A stretch of 64,000 bases of DNA from Triops longicaudatus (Eukaryota > Arthropoda > Branchiopoda > Notostraca > Triopsidae). The stretch spans positions 310,001 to 374,000 of the forward strand of contig JAGQDJ010000047.1 in assembly GCA_022885665.1 (NCBI GenBank), read 5' to 3'. Of this stretch, positions 47,169 through 60,500 are shown in pieces. Position numbers and translations under genes: made by a program. The notes under the pieces are model-generated. The model was not told where the DNA came from and ran no database searches. It saw nothing but the letters and a program-made list of their open reading frames with translations. Each line of letters starts with the position of its first letter. Position 1 is the stretch's first letter.

Positions 47169-48921
47169 AGTCAGTTTACCATCTTGGCTTTAAAGTCTTG
47201 AATAGGTCTCAGTAATTCGCCGATGAAAAGTAGCTTCTCATTGATGGTGCGTTTCACGAGCAATTTCTGAACTCCGTCGATCGCTTTCATGTAGTCTTCT
47301 TTCAAGCTAAAATTGTAAAAAATTAGTTGAAAAATATAAACATTTTTACAATTTTCCCCAAGCTCTTAGTATGAGTATCGTTAAACTCACAAATCGATAG
47401 TTTTTCCCGTCTGAATCCATTGTTTAAGTAAATACTCATAATAGGAGTCTCCACGTGCTCCTAAGGAAATCGTACTCTGAGATCGGAACTCGCCTGTTTG
47501 AGCGTTAATGAAAATAGGGACTAATCCTTCAGGTTTCGTTAACCTGTGAATATGCTCTGAGACCTTAAATGCCTTTTCCTGTAAAACAAAAAGGCACGCG
47601 TTAAACGAAAAAGTGCTTCAAAGAATTATATATAATGTGCACTTCAAAATCAGGATTCCCCGTACAACGACTCAGATCACGGAATTCGAGCTGCAGCGTC
47701 GCCACCTCGGAGGTGGTCGAATCTGTGCTCCATTTAGGCGGATGTCCTTTGCCTGAGATAAGATTGATATCAGAATACGGAACGCCTGACGCGGTTTCGA
47801 AAGCTCCTAGCATTCGTTCTCCCAAGTCTTTCTAGTTTTCACACAAATATTGGAATTAGAAGTACTGAAACTGTCCGAAGTCCGAATAATAGTTACAGCT
47901 TTATCAAGAAAAACTTGTTCGGCAGAAAAATGGTAAGCGGTCAGCAACCCTCCAAGAACTCGTATTGTTGTCTCGAAAAGATTCACATCACCGACTTTGT
48001 CAAAATCCAAAGAATTGGCAACCCATTCTTGAGCTTCAGCGAACTCTAAAAATAGAAAAAAATACATAGAGGATTATGCTTTTACTTTCAATGAACTCAA
48101 ATTTTGCTAAATCACCTCGTTTAAGACCCATTAAATACATAGTATCCAGGCAGTCTATAAGGGTCAAACCGAGACTAAAACCCGAACCCCAGTCACTGTA
48201 ACGCCCGCGTATTGGACGCAAGTTATCATGCCCCCAGGCGTAATATTTATATCCTTTCCAGGCGTGCAAAAATGCATCAACTACAGCTCGCTGACGTTCA
48301 TTCGTCGGCCCTGGTAAATATAAACATAGATTCTTTTATAATTCCAATCAATTGCACACACACAAAAAAAAATCACTCGTCGTACCTGGGAATGTTAATG
48401 GCTTTATTTCTACTACTTGGCCTACATGGACCAGTTCGGGTTCGTCGAGAGATTCGTCTCTCGCTCCGGGATTTTTATCATCTGGCATTATCCGCTGTGG
48501 CTGAAAGTGGAAAAACACAAGTTAGAACTGAAAATAGTTTTTATATTTTTTTACCAGTTCTAAAAGTTTTTCGTCAATTTTGCTGTGAAATGTTTCATCT
48601 TCTGTAGCGACGATTGGCGCACTCAACCCGCTTTTTCCACTAGGAAGCACGTACATCAAGGATAAACACAGAAAAACGGCGATGAGGTAGAATAAACTAC
48701 GCTGGAATCGTGACAATTGCAACCATTTCTGTGGAGATTTCTCAAGGATAAGACTAAAATGTGTAAAAGGAAATTTAGTTTACCCGCCGAAGACTTGTAC
48801 TTCTCGAAGGAAGCTGTTTCGAGTCGATTGAAACCACATAGTCGGATTGGACTGGGAAGGCTATAAATTCACTTTTGTGTGGTCTATCGAGGTGACTCGA
48901 GGCGGCAGAAAAGGAAGCCAT
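46332..48921 (-). CDS. MAN1B1: ER mannosyl-oligosaccharide 1,2-alpha-mannosidase (GH47)
   Basis: Eleven minus-strand exons, 48784-48921, 48555-48728, 48386-48500, 48116-48310, 47897-48045, 47643-47831, 47391-47578, 47180-47306, 46916-47080, 46721-46861 and 46332-46550, sum to 1,800 bases (599 residues). The enzyme trims one mannose from Man9GlcNAc2 in the ER/early Golgi and helps mark misfolded glycoproteins for degradation. A type II anchor follows [13 protein letters not shown] (about 57-73). Expected GH47 acidic residues are present: E232 ([12 protein letters not shown]), D364 ([10 protein letters not shown]), E501 (RPETVES). T589 of the calcium-binding [10 protein letters not shown] is also there. 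[14 protein letters not shown] identifies the ER type rather than Golgi MAN1A. Exon 6 uses the weak donor GTGCAC. Intron 8 holds a long poly-A with an undetermined base at 47136. Confidence 0.94.
47104..47165. repeat. Poly-A tract with one undetermined base
   Basis: About 60 A with an N at 47136, inside a mannosidase intron; the run length in the assembly is not reliable. Confidence 0.9.
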
Positions 48922-49272
48922 TATCGATACGCCGGACAAGAAGGAACTGGGAGGTACCGTATGCTTTATTATATCATAATGTGTTTAAAGGCTTTCGTTT
49001 GTTCATGCGAGTGATGGTATAGCTGTCACTCCAGTTGTAATGTAAATAGCTTACGTCACAGAAGTCCGCGTTGCCCTTTCACTAAAACTAATTTAATTTA
49101 TTTTTATATCTGGTAATTTTTAATTTCAAGTTATTTATATATAGGCTCAAAATTTTATTGCGTAAGCTTGTGCACTAACTTCTCATTTTCCAAGGCTGGG
49201 TCTGTCGAGAACTGGCAACGTCTATTCTTTTGCTTGTGTAGTGAATCGCACGGCGAACCGGAATTTTCCACA
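48922..49272. other. Divergent promoter region MAN1B1 / RpL35
   Basis: About 350 bases between two outward-facing starts. The last 60 bases hold a pyrimidine-rich stretch (TATTCTTTTGCTTG near 49225-49238) that could be the TOP-type start of the eL35 mRNA. Confidence 0.4.
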
Positions 49273-50136
49273 ATGGTACGTTTATCTTAAAATATTTTAA
49301 CCATCCGCTGTGATCATGAAATTTAAGAAGTATAATTGTTGGACTTGTTCAATTGTGGTTGAAGTGAAGTTAGGATAAAGTCTCTGTCCGTCAAATGAAT
49401 TGACTTATACTACATGTTTACATCCGATTCACGTCATGTTAAACATTACAAGTCAATGTTTTAACATTTGGTTATAACAGTAGCTTCAGTGCAATTCAAG
49501 CATTGCTGTACAATCACATTTTTAGGCTACAAACTTACTGAAATTGTTTCAAAAGATGTGAATTGTTAACGTTCTCATTCAACCCAAAATTCTTCATGAC
49601 AAGTATGGGAAGTGTCTATATAAAGGATACTAATGGTGTGATTTCTCGTTCCAGGCGAAGGTTAAGTGCAGCGAATTGCGCACCAAGAAAAAGGAGGAGC
49701 TGGAGAAGCAGCTTGAGGAATTGAAGAAGGAATTGTCTCAATTGCGTGTTGCCAAAGTGACTGGTGGCGCAGCTTCCAAGCTTTCTAAGATGTAAGCAAA
49801 TCTTGTTATGCTTAGAATGTTTCCGATAACCGTTCTTGTTTAGCCGCGTGGTGCGCAAATCCATCGCCCGTGTCCTTATTGTTATGAACCAGAAACAAAA
49901 GGAGAACTTGCGCAAATTGTACAAGGTGAGTCAGCTGTTTGAAATCTTGAGTCTTGAAAAGAAACTAATGTTGGATCTCTCATTAGAACAAGAAATACAA
50001 GCCCCTTGACCTGCGCCCCAAGAAGACCCGCGCCATGCGACGTGCCCTTACTCCTTACGAAAAGAGCCTAAGGACCAAGAAGCAATTGCACAAAATGCAA
50101 GCTTACCCTCAACGCAAATTTGCCATCAAGGCTTAA
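49273..50136 (+). CDS. RpL35: 60S ribosomal protein L35 (eL35/uL29)
   Basis: Four plus-strand coding exons, 49273-49275, 49655-49791, 49844-49925 and 49987-50136, give 123 residues, the usual length for eukaryotic L35. It starts [20 protein letters not shown] and contains [45 protein letters not shown] and ends PQRKFAIKA, all close to other animals. The protein binds 26S/28S rRNA near the polypeptide exit tunnel. The first exon contributes only the ATG, directly followed by the donor; an exon 1 ending at the start codon is also known for other animal L35 genes. Codon use is biased to C/G-ending codons compared with neighbouring genes, as expected for high expression. Confidence 0.97.
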
Positions 50137-51512
50137 GAACATGAAGTCAATACAGCAAAGGGCGTCCCACGTTAAAACGTCTCGTTTTGTCATTTGTATT
50201 GGAGTAGTAGAACGTACAAAACCTTTTGAGTAATCCTTAGCAGGTATAATGATTCAATGGCAGTTCAAAAGAAGGAAACGGTGTCGAGTGTTGAATAGAT
50301 TAAACGCAACTAGCGGTGCTAACAAAATTAACGAAAAGTAATTTAGAAGGCATGTTAAACGTACTTATTCGCGAAATAAGGAAAAGATTTCGGTATTTGG
50401 TTATATCAATTTCGGTATCTTTTCCATCCAAACCTAACAAAACCTTATCTATTTTAAATCTATCGCAACAGCTGCTGCAGCGTTCAACCGAAGCGCGTAA
50501 GCACATCGTAGGAAAACTCATCTACAAGCTAGAACAGTTAATTTTGGCTTGGATAGTCTTGTCCCATGTTGAGTCCAGGAATGTTTCTTTTCCAATTCAG
50601 TGCAGTTTTTATCGGATTAGAAGCATTACTGAGAGTAGACAATCAAGGGGGTTTAAAACTCGACTATGATAGGCTACTGGCGATGAATAGAAAGCCACGA
50701 ATTCAGGGTTGCCTGTTATGGCGCATTTTTTAAAAAAAAAAAAAAAACTCAATTTCCACGCGAAAGCTATTCGTTTTTCTCAGATTTAAAAATATAACTT
50801 AAAAAAATCTTCTTATGCGGCTCGCTTTAGTTGCAACGCAAGGCGAAAGTATAAAAAATCGTATTTTTGAGTAACAGACACCTTGAGGCTGGAAAATAAA
50901 ATTATGGACAAAGCAAATGTGGACACATTAAAAATACACGCAAAATTGTTGAGTTGCGGTTGCCGTTTAGATTAACTAATCCTGTCTGTATGAACCGTGC
51001 TTTGGGTTTTAAACTCTATAAATAAATAACGAGTGACCCAAAAAAATGAACAAAACGGATAGGTTCATATACTAAAACGGTATGGATAGTGGCATTATAC
51101 ATTGTTTCCCAAAAGGTTTTCGTGTGTGATGGCCATTCTATTTGGCGCACACAACCGGCACGCTAGTTTAATATTTTAACCTTGTATATTTCCTGTAACT
51201 TTAAAAATTTGTAACGTTCCGGAAAAAGAAAAGTTAACCATCGCGAAAATAGTTTTAAAATGTTGCAGAAAATCCATACTTTAAGAAACCCGCTTGCGGC
51301 AGTCAACAACAGGTAGTAGAGAGCGTCGTGGATAGGTGGATAGGTCGACTTTAAACAACAATTCAACAATCTAGGAGAAAAACAATTAGTGAACACTCTT
51401 TCACTGGCCTGACAAAAAGTTTGTATTAGTTAGTATCCACTGCTATACATTATGTATGCATTTTCAGTGTTTATTAAATGCCTACTTGTATGCATGCAGA
51501 TATGTTCCCGTA
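50137..51512. other. Intergenic stretch
   Basis: A 117-codon open frame (50316-50669, plus) begins at a GTG and has no recognisable domain; I do not call it a gene. An acceptor-like TGCATGCAG before 51501 suggests that SWT1 has an upstream non-coding exon. Confidence 0.35.
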
Positions 51513-54035
51513 ATGTCAACAAAGAACGAAGTAGCCGAATTGCTCCCTGTGAATTGGGTGAAAAGAAAGTCCAAGTCCAGACCTGGGTTTTTCTATTACT
51601 TTAATACAGAGACAGGGCTGAGTAGTTGGACACCACCTTCTCTGACACCCCAAGGTTCTCCTGAATATTTTGCTTCATCGCCCAATGGCACACGCGTTGG
51701 CTCAGAACGATGTAAACCGAAAAATCGAGAACTGGATCTAGGAGTAAAGAAAGGTGAATTCTTCAAGAAACAATGCGAGGATCCACCGTTAGCCAGTACC
51801 TTACAAATCCCAAAAAATGACGTCGCTGGAACCCCTGAATCAACGGAAACCGCATGTGTAAAATCAGATAGAACTTCAGGTTCGCTGCCTTCATTAGGTT
51901 TATATTCCTGTGTAGTCGTGGAAGAAAATGAAGCGATGGAATGGGAATTAACCGAAGCTTCTGCTGTGACAGCGGTAATTTTTTCGATAACTCCGTATAG
52001 TGAACCTGGAAGAATAAAAGTAATCTATCGTTTTACAGATGCAAGAGCTTCGGCAGCAAGCGAAACCTACGCATATGCGAATGGAATGCGATGGAGATTT
52101 CAATCTTTTCTCCTTGGCTAAGAATGCACATGGAGCAGAATTAAACATTATAGTCGATACAAATGTGTTCCTAGCCAATTTACACTTTGTGACCTACCTG
52201 CTTGATGTCAACTTACCAGGTAATGTCAGTTAAATTAACATATTCGGTTTGTTAGCTCTCCTTTCGTTTGTTAGACTGGGGTCAGGCGCGCGTGATCATT
52301 CCGTGGGTTGTTTTACAAGAACTTGATTACTTAAAGACGAAAAAGAGAAGTAATAGTCGACTTGAGCTAGCGGCTCACCAGGCTGGGGCTTTGATCCACA
52401 AATCCATGACCTGTAGACATCCATATCTTTCAAGTAAGTGTGACGATTTTTTTTTAAGAGTTCTTGAAATAATTTTTTCCCTTTCTATTTATTTGTTTGC
52501 TTCTTTCTCAGTCCAAACCGCTAGCGAAGCAAACGAGGCTCAAAGATTATTTTGTGCTGAGCAAGCAGATGATAAAATTTTACAGTGTGGACTCACTTTG
52601 TCGAAACAAGGGCGACACGTAGTAAGTATCGAAATAACATAAGTTCACGGCACGAAATCTGTTTTTTTTTTTTTTTTTTTTTTTCGTGTAGGTTCTACTT
52701 TCCAATGACCTGAACCTCTGCTCAAAAGCATTAGCACATTCGCTAAATGCATACACTTGGGAATCCCTTTTAGAAGGTATTCAATCCATGACAGCGAGCC
52801 TAGAACCCATTAGCGTCGCTAGCAGTGCCCGTGACAATACTGTCAAGTTGGCTGATCAAGAGTTTATCGAACAAATTCGCTCGAGTTTCAGAATAATTTT
52901 AACCAGGGTATAATAATGTAAGTAAAAATACAGGGTAATATTCATAAATGTCTGTGTAGTTGATAGAATTCGAGATGGAAGCGGCCTATGATGAACTGTG
53001 GCGGTCAATTGTCCTTATCAAACCGCCTTGGAACTTGGCAGACACCGTTTGTTGTTTAAACAAGCATTGGATAGCGGTCTTCGGAATACTTTACCCGTCA
53101 AATTTCCGTGACAATGTTAACGCCTTAGAAATGTCATTACACAACTACAGAAGTAGAGTATTCGTTTATATCATTCTTTTGAAATATCTAGAAACTTCTT
53201 AACATCTTTTCGTAAAACGGACCGAATTCTTTATGATTTTCAGGTTCCCTGGCGTCTTTCAAAGATGGCAAAGAGCTCTTCGATATTACTCTGCGTATAC
53301 TGAAAACTGTTTATCAGAAGAGGAAACAATTCGCTGAGCTTGTAGAAAATGAGCTGCGGAACGTTGAAGTATTACTGCACAGTTTTCATAGTAATTATTT
53401 CCTACGGTTTTTTTTTAGATTGCCTTTGACAAATGGGAACGTGCGAAAAGGAATGTTTGCACGTATGTTTTGGAAAATAAGCAAAAAGCGCTAGATTTTT
53501 TCCAGTTCTTGTGGCATCAGATATTCCTCACGTGGTATTTTTCTTAATAAATTCGTTAATAGAGCATTAACTGTTTTGTATTTTTTAAAAAATCAGCGCT
53601 GAGATACTGCACGCCTTAAAGCTTCCGAACAATTTGGAATATCATCCCGTCGGATCTCTTACTGAAGCTCAAGCTCATAACTACCTTGTTAACCTGCGAA
53701 ATGCCCTTTTAGTTCTCCATAAGGCAATGTCAAGGTTACCTACTTTTTTCTAGCTAAATTTGAATAATTTGAGGTTGTCTGACAGGTTTTTATTAAAAGT
53801 TGACCAAAGCTCAGCCCGTGAATTTTCACAGTCACTGTTCGCATGTGTGAATACCAGTGTCGTTGTCATGAATGGAAGCACATTGCCAGTCCAGGGTGTG
53901 AAGGAATTGACACATGCCTTATTAGCATTGGCGTCGGATGAAGATGGAAGGTAACATTTTCCCCTCTTTTATCTTGTATATAGAGTCGGGCAAATGCGGC
54001 TCTTTATGCCATTTTTTGCGCCTGAACTGGGTTAA
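51513..54035 (+). CDS. SWT1: Transcriptional protein SWT1 (WW + PIN RNA endonuclease)
   Basis: Eleven plus-strand exons, 51513-51974, 52039-52219, 52275-52433, 52512-52621, 52692-52907, 52960-53152, 53244-53368, 53419-53534, 53597-53734, 53786-53950 and 53984-54035, give 638 residues in frame. SWT1 is a nuclear endonuclease linked to quality control of mRNPs at the pore. A WW domain (about 10-42, PVNWVKRK...GFFYYFNTETGLSSWTPP) precedes a disordered stretch. The PIN domain follows with acidic residues D194 (NIIVDTN), E230 (VVLQELD), D287/D288 (QADDKIL) and D310 (LLSNDLNLCSK). The helical C-terminal half is less conserved; KPPWNLADTVCCLNKHWIAV is the clearest patch. The last exon is short and the least certain. 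Human SWT1 is longer (about 900), mainly at the N-terminus; fly-type proteins with an N-terminal WW domain are similar to this layout. Confidence 0.87.
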
Positions 54036-55782
54036 AGCTACGTCATTAACGTGTAAATGAGATAGTTTCGCTACGTGGCACAAGTCTTATAGGCTGACTG
54101 TAATTTCGTGTGGGGTGATCACGGCAACTTCCAAGTTTTGTTCTTGCATCAACTTGTCTCGTTTCCAAGATACCCATTGCTGGGGAAAATGGGTCAAGAT
54201 ACTTGGGAGTCATTGTGAGGAGTCGTAAAGTGAAATTGGATGTGTAGCAACTTTTCCTATTTGTCGTCCCTTCGACAGTTTGCGTAGCAAAAACTGCACC
54301 AGACTGTTAAGTCCCCAGTGTATTTCAACTTGCAGTCGCCAGCTTTGCAAAGCACATCCCAGCGTTTACTTCCACGCTACAAATTTTATGCAAATTAAGA
54401 TCACCTTGGCCTAGATCCTGTTCGTGCAAATATACCACAACGAAGCACCTTTCTTTTTGCAAATTACAGCTTGCGTCGGCGTTAAGAGAAAAAATAAGTG
54501 CTGTAATAGCATTTCCTTTTCACATTCCGTTCTTTTGAGCCCCTGTAGCCGGAGCTTTTACCGCGATATTAAGCTCGCAATCAACTTAAACTTTCAGTAA
54601 TGCGCATTACGAAGCACAGTGGAACGTTTATTTCCTCGCGACAATTTGGTACCATTCAAGATAACCTTGGCCTAGATTGAGATCGTGCAAATATGAGAAA
54701 ACAGAGCATTGTTTTTGCAAGCTAGTGGTAAAGACTGTAGAAAGATAAAAAGGCCAAGAAAACAATGATTTTTTTCGTCACTCTTTTTGCCCGTCCATAT
54801 CTTATGCGTTTCGTTTTTTTTTTCCAGAACTAAAATGGAAAACGGCCTCGGACAGCTTAAAGGATTCCATGATATACTCCCCGACCTTTCATCCACCTGC
54901 TAATGTTTTTATAGCGATTCTCGTGGTTACCTCTTAAGTCAATTTTTACAATGTTGAGACAGAGCCATATTTCAAGTCTCGGAACTGTGATTAGATAAGC
55001 TACTATTGTTGAAAATCCCAAATATACGCAATAAAAGAGCTTACTTTACTATAGAACTCGCTTATTTGTCTTCGCTACTTTAAGGTTGGTGGCAAGGGTT
55101 TTGTGACGTATACGTGAAGTCCTGTGTTCCGAAAAAACTGCTCTGGAAGTTTTGTATACTAATTATGTTTCTAGTACAACGAGCAGTAGCACAAGGGCAA
55201 TAAAAATAGCATGTCTTCTTTCTACTGCGTTGAAAATGCAATGAAAAGATCTACGTAGTAGGCCTACATTACTTATAGAAAGTTGATAAGCTCCCTTAAA
55301 TTTATAACTTCACCTGGTATACTAAATGTTATGTAGCATTCAGCAATTGTTGAGAAACTACGGCGCTGATTGAGTCAATATTAAAATAAAAACTGACGCT
55401 AACCTCTGCCACCTTGTTTTGACACACTCGACACGTGGAATGGAGACGGAGTGACGAATTAGAAAAAAAGTATTTACATTAAACAAAGTTTTTTTGCAGT
55501 AACACGGAGTTGGGAAGGTAAACTTCACACAGTCACTCACAAGTGACGACTTTCGTGTTAGACGAACACGTCATGAAGACAAAAAATATATTATAATTAA
55601 ATTCTTTCGGCGCATTTTAAACACGCTATCAAAAGAAATAATAATGATTTACTTTCCTATACTTGTATAAAATGAGACAAATCTTGCACAAACGACTGTA
55701 AGGTATATTATATTGTATATGTATATATACTGTATAGTATGTTGCTTTTGAAAAAAAAATTAGTGCCAGAAGGAAATCTGTA
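54036..55782. other. Intergenic stretch with weak internal duplication
   Basis: Segments near 54375-54470 and 54655-54730 share ACCTTGGCCTAGAT, CGTGCAAATAT and a TTTTTGCAA end, suggesting an old duplication about 270 bases apart. No gene recognised. A short AT-dinucleotide-rich patch lies near 55705-55740. Confidence 0.4.
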
Positions 55783-56430
55783 TCCATGTCAACCTACACG
55801 GTATTCAAGTATGGGCAAAGATGTCCATTATTATCTCGTACTCCAATTAACCGAATGATCGGAATATGCAAATTAAGCTATGGAAATTATTCTTCTCCGC
55901 GCGAGGATTCCGAATCTGTAAGAATTATTGCGCTAGCCCTTCAAATAAGGGAAAAAACTGAGCTTGAATACGAAATTATGCCCTGAGGGCGTCTCAAGAG
56001 CCCAAAATTTTGAAATCCCATAAGGAATAACATGGAAAAAAGTGCGATGCACGATGCCAGCATCATGCTTTCCGAGGTCTCGTTCACCCTTTCCTATCCC
56101 CTATCCTGCTTCCCGTGGTACTCTTGGCAATTCCTTTTTATTGGGATATACCAGGTACCATAGAAAGCAGGACAGGGTATAGTCAGAGTTTTTTTTCTGA
56201 AAAACCAAACTTCAGACACGGGGAATTGAACCTACGACTTCACGATCTCAAGCCCAGGTCTTAGACCGCTCAGCCATAACATTTGTATTTACATAGTCTC
56301 TAGTTGACATACAATTGCGACGTGTTGTATGTTACCTGTGCAACTTGTCACAGATGACAACTAGTACTTTTCTTTGATTATTTATAGACTTCTTTCTGAC
56401 AAGAAGTTTTTTCGAAATGAAATACTATAC
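55783..56430 (-). mobile_element. tRNA-derived SINE-like repeat, copy 2
   Basis: Same repeat as at 3567-4211, same orientation, with many substitutions and small indels. On the minus strand the A box is TGGCTGAGCGG (56266-56276) and the B box GGTTCAATTCC (56222-56232). Similarity ends abruptly on both sides (after CCATGTCAACCTACACGG on the left, before ACCTTATGG on the right), which helps to place the element limits. Confidence 0.65.
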
Positions 56431-57508
56431 CTTATGGTCTTTCGGACAGGTTTCATTTAATTTTATACAATTAAAGGAAAGTAAACCATTATTATTTATT
56501 TTGATGACGAGTACAATTAAAATGTGCCCAAAGTCGGTTCGTCGAGCTATTGACAAAGCAACAGTGCTCCAGTTTTACGCTGTTTATTCCGCATTACTTT
56601 ACAACGCCGCTGAGCAATTTGCCTGCCACCTTCACTGTGTTTTCTTGCGGTCTGATTTCGTTTTTTATAAATTTTTGTGCTGTTCTTAGAGACTTGAGCC
56701 AAGCCCATTTCAATGCGAAAGTCATTGTATCCAGAAAAAGTTGCCCCCCCCCCCCCGAAAAAAATTCCTGGCAAGAGTTTTCTCGGCACCTGAAACGAAA
56801 AATAAGGAGCGGAAATGTCCCGCAGTGACCCATCTCTCCTGTATTCATAAAATAGTTGACGGAATTTCCCGTAATTCATCGTTAAAGGCAATGGCACGTA
56901 AAGATATTTTTTTAATAATCATGTATTCATGTATCCCGAATGGCTTCTTTCTCATATTACACCAGTTCACTTGCGTACGAACTACAGCCCACGCGCGTAT
57001 TTTACGTAACAGGAGTTGCATGTATGCCTTGCAGAAACCTGCAGTTCACGTTTTAACAATCTCAAAAAGTGAAAAGGGCGGGTAAAATAGTTTCGAGCTC
57101 TGTATGTCTTTGAGGAATGTATAGTGCTTTACACGTACTTTATAAATATAAAACAGGGACTTAAAGAGCTTTAAAGACTGAACGCGCAGGGTTTTAAAGA
57201 GCTTGACGTAAGGTTTTAACAGGAGATTCTTGCAATATGCAAAGGTGAACTGATTGAGGAATTCAAAAAATGCCACATAATGTAAGACTCACACAATAAA
57301 TATCCCACTTCATGTATAAATCCTTTGACATATAAATAGTTTAAATTATCTTGACAAAAGCTACCTTTAACAAACGTTGACTCACTCTTCTGTGACTCGA
57401 ACATTTTTACACAAGATCAGTAAAACTGGTTTACGCCCTTTCTCCCATATTCTATCACAGAACAAAATGAGTTTTTTCACCAAATAAATGGTAGGCAAAT
57501 CCGCGCGT
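56431..57508. other. Intergenic stretch with a poly-C run
   Basis: Contains a run of 13 C at about 56745-56757. Overlapping open frames here look like chance. Probably includes the 3' UTR of the RGS gene at its right end. Confidence 0.35.
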
Positions 57509-60500
57509 TTATCTGCTAATCGAATTGTCTTGGTATCGCTCCGGATGTGTTAATTCCAAATAGAGGTCCGACTGCAAAAAACGCAAGTACGAGTCCCGTT
57601 CCATCAAAGCTTGTATCCGGCGCTGAGCAAGGTCGAATGCGTGTCGGTCCGTCGTTGAATTCTGGAGATGATTTAGGGTCGCCAGCCTCGTATCGGGGTC
57701 CAGATTGACTTCCTTGGGGGCTTGCACTGCGACGAAGTCGTTATATATTTTCTGGCCTCGCATTTGGAGCTTCTGCGGACGACATTTCTTGTATTCCTCG
57801 CAAGCTAACCAAAACTCCACATTTTCGTCGCTAAATTCTCTCTGCAGGAATGCACGGAAAAGTGCTGCTCCGTCTAAAATAAAAGAACAAATACATCAAT
57901 TTGTCATTCAAGTTTAGTGGTCCAATTTTAAATAAGTACAACATACAGACGAATAACACCTTCAAGGCCACAAGCTGTTACACGACAAAAACACTTCCAT
58001 TTTTTTTCTCACAACAGCTCAGACCTTCAACGTGGATAGTACACACACGTTACTTCTCAATGAATGGGGAATAGGGGCTTATTTCCTCAGATCGACTTCC
58101 ACTTTCGAGTGTTCGAGCCCTTGGGAAGTCAGCAAAGCGCCTATCCGATTTACTTTTCTTTTCTAACGCTCACATGGAGTTGAATGGTGCCGACATTATG
58201 GAATAGCTGACGAGAAATCGAAAGTCATTCCTTCTCGTATATACCTTTTCAAAGTTAGGAAGCAAACAAGGATTGCACCACCTCTTTCGCAATAGCCCCA
58301 CTTGATCGTAATACGTAGTACAACGGCGTAGCAAAGCGACCTTTCACGTTTTCTTTAATTATAAATGGAATTAACTCGGGAGGGGATGGACACTCGAGTC
58401 GAAAGATACGAAGCTTGTTTACTCGACGCGCACCCTACCACCTTTGTCATGATATATTAGTGGTTATCGTTAACTTGTCCAAACTTTCAACTTCCTTTTT
58501 CTTTCGAGAGGACTTGGTGACCTCGAGTGGGTCCAGAAATGAATCTTTTATCAAAACAGTAAGTCAAGATCCACGGAGGACTACACATGTACGCTTTAAA
58601 AAGATGCTAATGAAACTGTACCCGGGTACCCGTTCTCATTGACCTCTGCTGCTATTTAGTTCCTAATGCCCCCAGCAAAGTCAGCTAAACAAGAGATAAT
58701 TAGAAGATACTGACATGCGTATTCTACCTCACCGACTGTAAATGACGGCTAGAATCTACTACGTATAGCGTTCCATTAAGAGTTTATGAAGAGCAACACG
58801 CGGCTTCCTAGATCGATGCCTTCATTTACAACAAATTACCTGACTGTACGGGTACGTTCAGTCAAGCCGGCCTTAATGTAATTGTGTAGGAATCTAGCGT
58901 TAGGTAAGATTAAGTTATTCACATATTCGCTACAAATTGCCAAACAATGTCACTCCAAAGGCGACATAGTGCTAGTGCGTAGAAGCCTGTACAAGGTTAC
59001 ATAATCTATGCATATTCTGGTGCTTGCACTACTACAATATGATCAACAAGGTGGGCGGACTAGTACCACGCGAGAGAAAAATTCAACGTTGCCTGTAACC
59101 TCGATGAATCATTTAATATACTGGCGCACGCGGGAGAGCTTACAGCAAATTATGAATGACACATCTACGTACGTAGATGCACTACAATTTATTGCAGACC
59201 TCTTTATTTGTCAACAACCTACGATGTAGTTCAACATAAATGCCAAGTTGTTTGCTGCGCGTTGCCCCGCACCATAGGAAAAGTTACCGCTTTCGTGTTG
59301 TTCTGTAGTGTTGCAACTCCTCTACGATGCTGACGACCATCGCGAGGATTTCTACAACTTTCGTTCTCTGCGCGTTTGGGCGTAATAATCGAGCTTTATG
59401 CAAAGAATAACAATGAGTTTCAGAGTCACTGCGTTACCAGGAATAGCTACATCCCTGCTTTATATATCGATGCGGGGGAAGGATGTTGTGAGGAGGGTTC
59501 AAGGGATGCCAAGCGAGGTCAGGCAAAAACCGTTCTATTTTCTTCTACGACGATCCCTGTTTGCACAGACGGACAGCCTCCTCTCCACAGAGCACGTCAG
59601 CAATGACGTCAATGTTCTTTCAGGCGGGGGAATCTACTCATATCATTCGGGGACTTCTATCATGCCATCTCACTGTGAATCCTTTCGCTCTTTAACTACA
59701 AATTAGAGGGTCGCTTTCTGAAATACTATCCCAGGACTTTCGACCTCGCCCTTCCCCCAAACCAGCCCAGAAAGAAGAAACCTTGTGCTTGTTTTTGACT
59801 GTTTTTTAATCTAATCTTGCCTACAATTGATATTCATAACCGACGCTCATTTGACTATGACATTGTTTCCCAAAAAAGCGAGTTTTTTGTTCAACTTTAA
59901 TAAATGCAAGACTTTCCTGAGTGATTTTCTGAACATGGAAAACGTCTTTTTCTTTTATTTTACACGTCTACCTCATCTTGAATGTAGCGTGGTTCAAGCG
60001 CGTGACTTGGCTTCTTGACATAGGAACGGTATTACAGCCAATATTACAGCTGGGTTGTGTTACCTCCCCCCGTTTTCAATCCACGCTGTCAAGAGCCTAA
60101 AACGGAGCACATGCTAGTACACGTTGATTCTAGATTTTTACGCTACTAGATCTCAATTGCACCTACGAAAATTTAAACTCACTCTCGCTTTTCTCCCCAT
60201 ATACTACGCCAGAGAGTACGTGAGTTGGCTTTGAGAGTTCGCTTTCCGGACAATAGTGACGCAACGATGTAAGATAGCGCGTTACACGATAAATTGATGC
60301 GACGTTGTGATTTTGCAACAGGGTTTCCGGTAGGGATCAGATTAGCATATTCCGTTTCCTCAAAGCGTAGAATATTTGCGGTACCAGAACACGACACCAC
60401 AAACGATAATTTAAATACTTCCATACCGGAATTGCAAAACTACGTTTATGACAAATTAATGGAAATCTAAAAAGCTGTTCTCAGTTTTTAAAAGCTAGTT

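Noticed and set aside
46969..47215. Lysine-rich open frames
   Set aside because: They come from the poly-A tract with an N inside a mannosidase intron.
50316..50669. 117-codon open frame between RpL35 and SWT1
   Set aside because: It starts with GTG, no splice partner or domain was seen, and composition is not distinctive.
56547..57085. Overlapping open frames of 84-116 codons around the poly-C run
   Set aside because: Several frames are open at the same place on both strands, which points to chance rather than coding.
60179..60424. Alternative first exon of the RGS gene (81 codons)
   Set aside because: No donor in a usable phase was found at its end, and it ends in a stop inside the intron.
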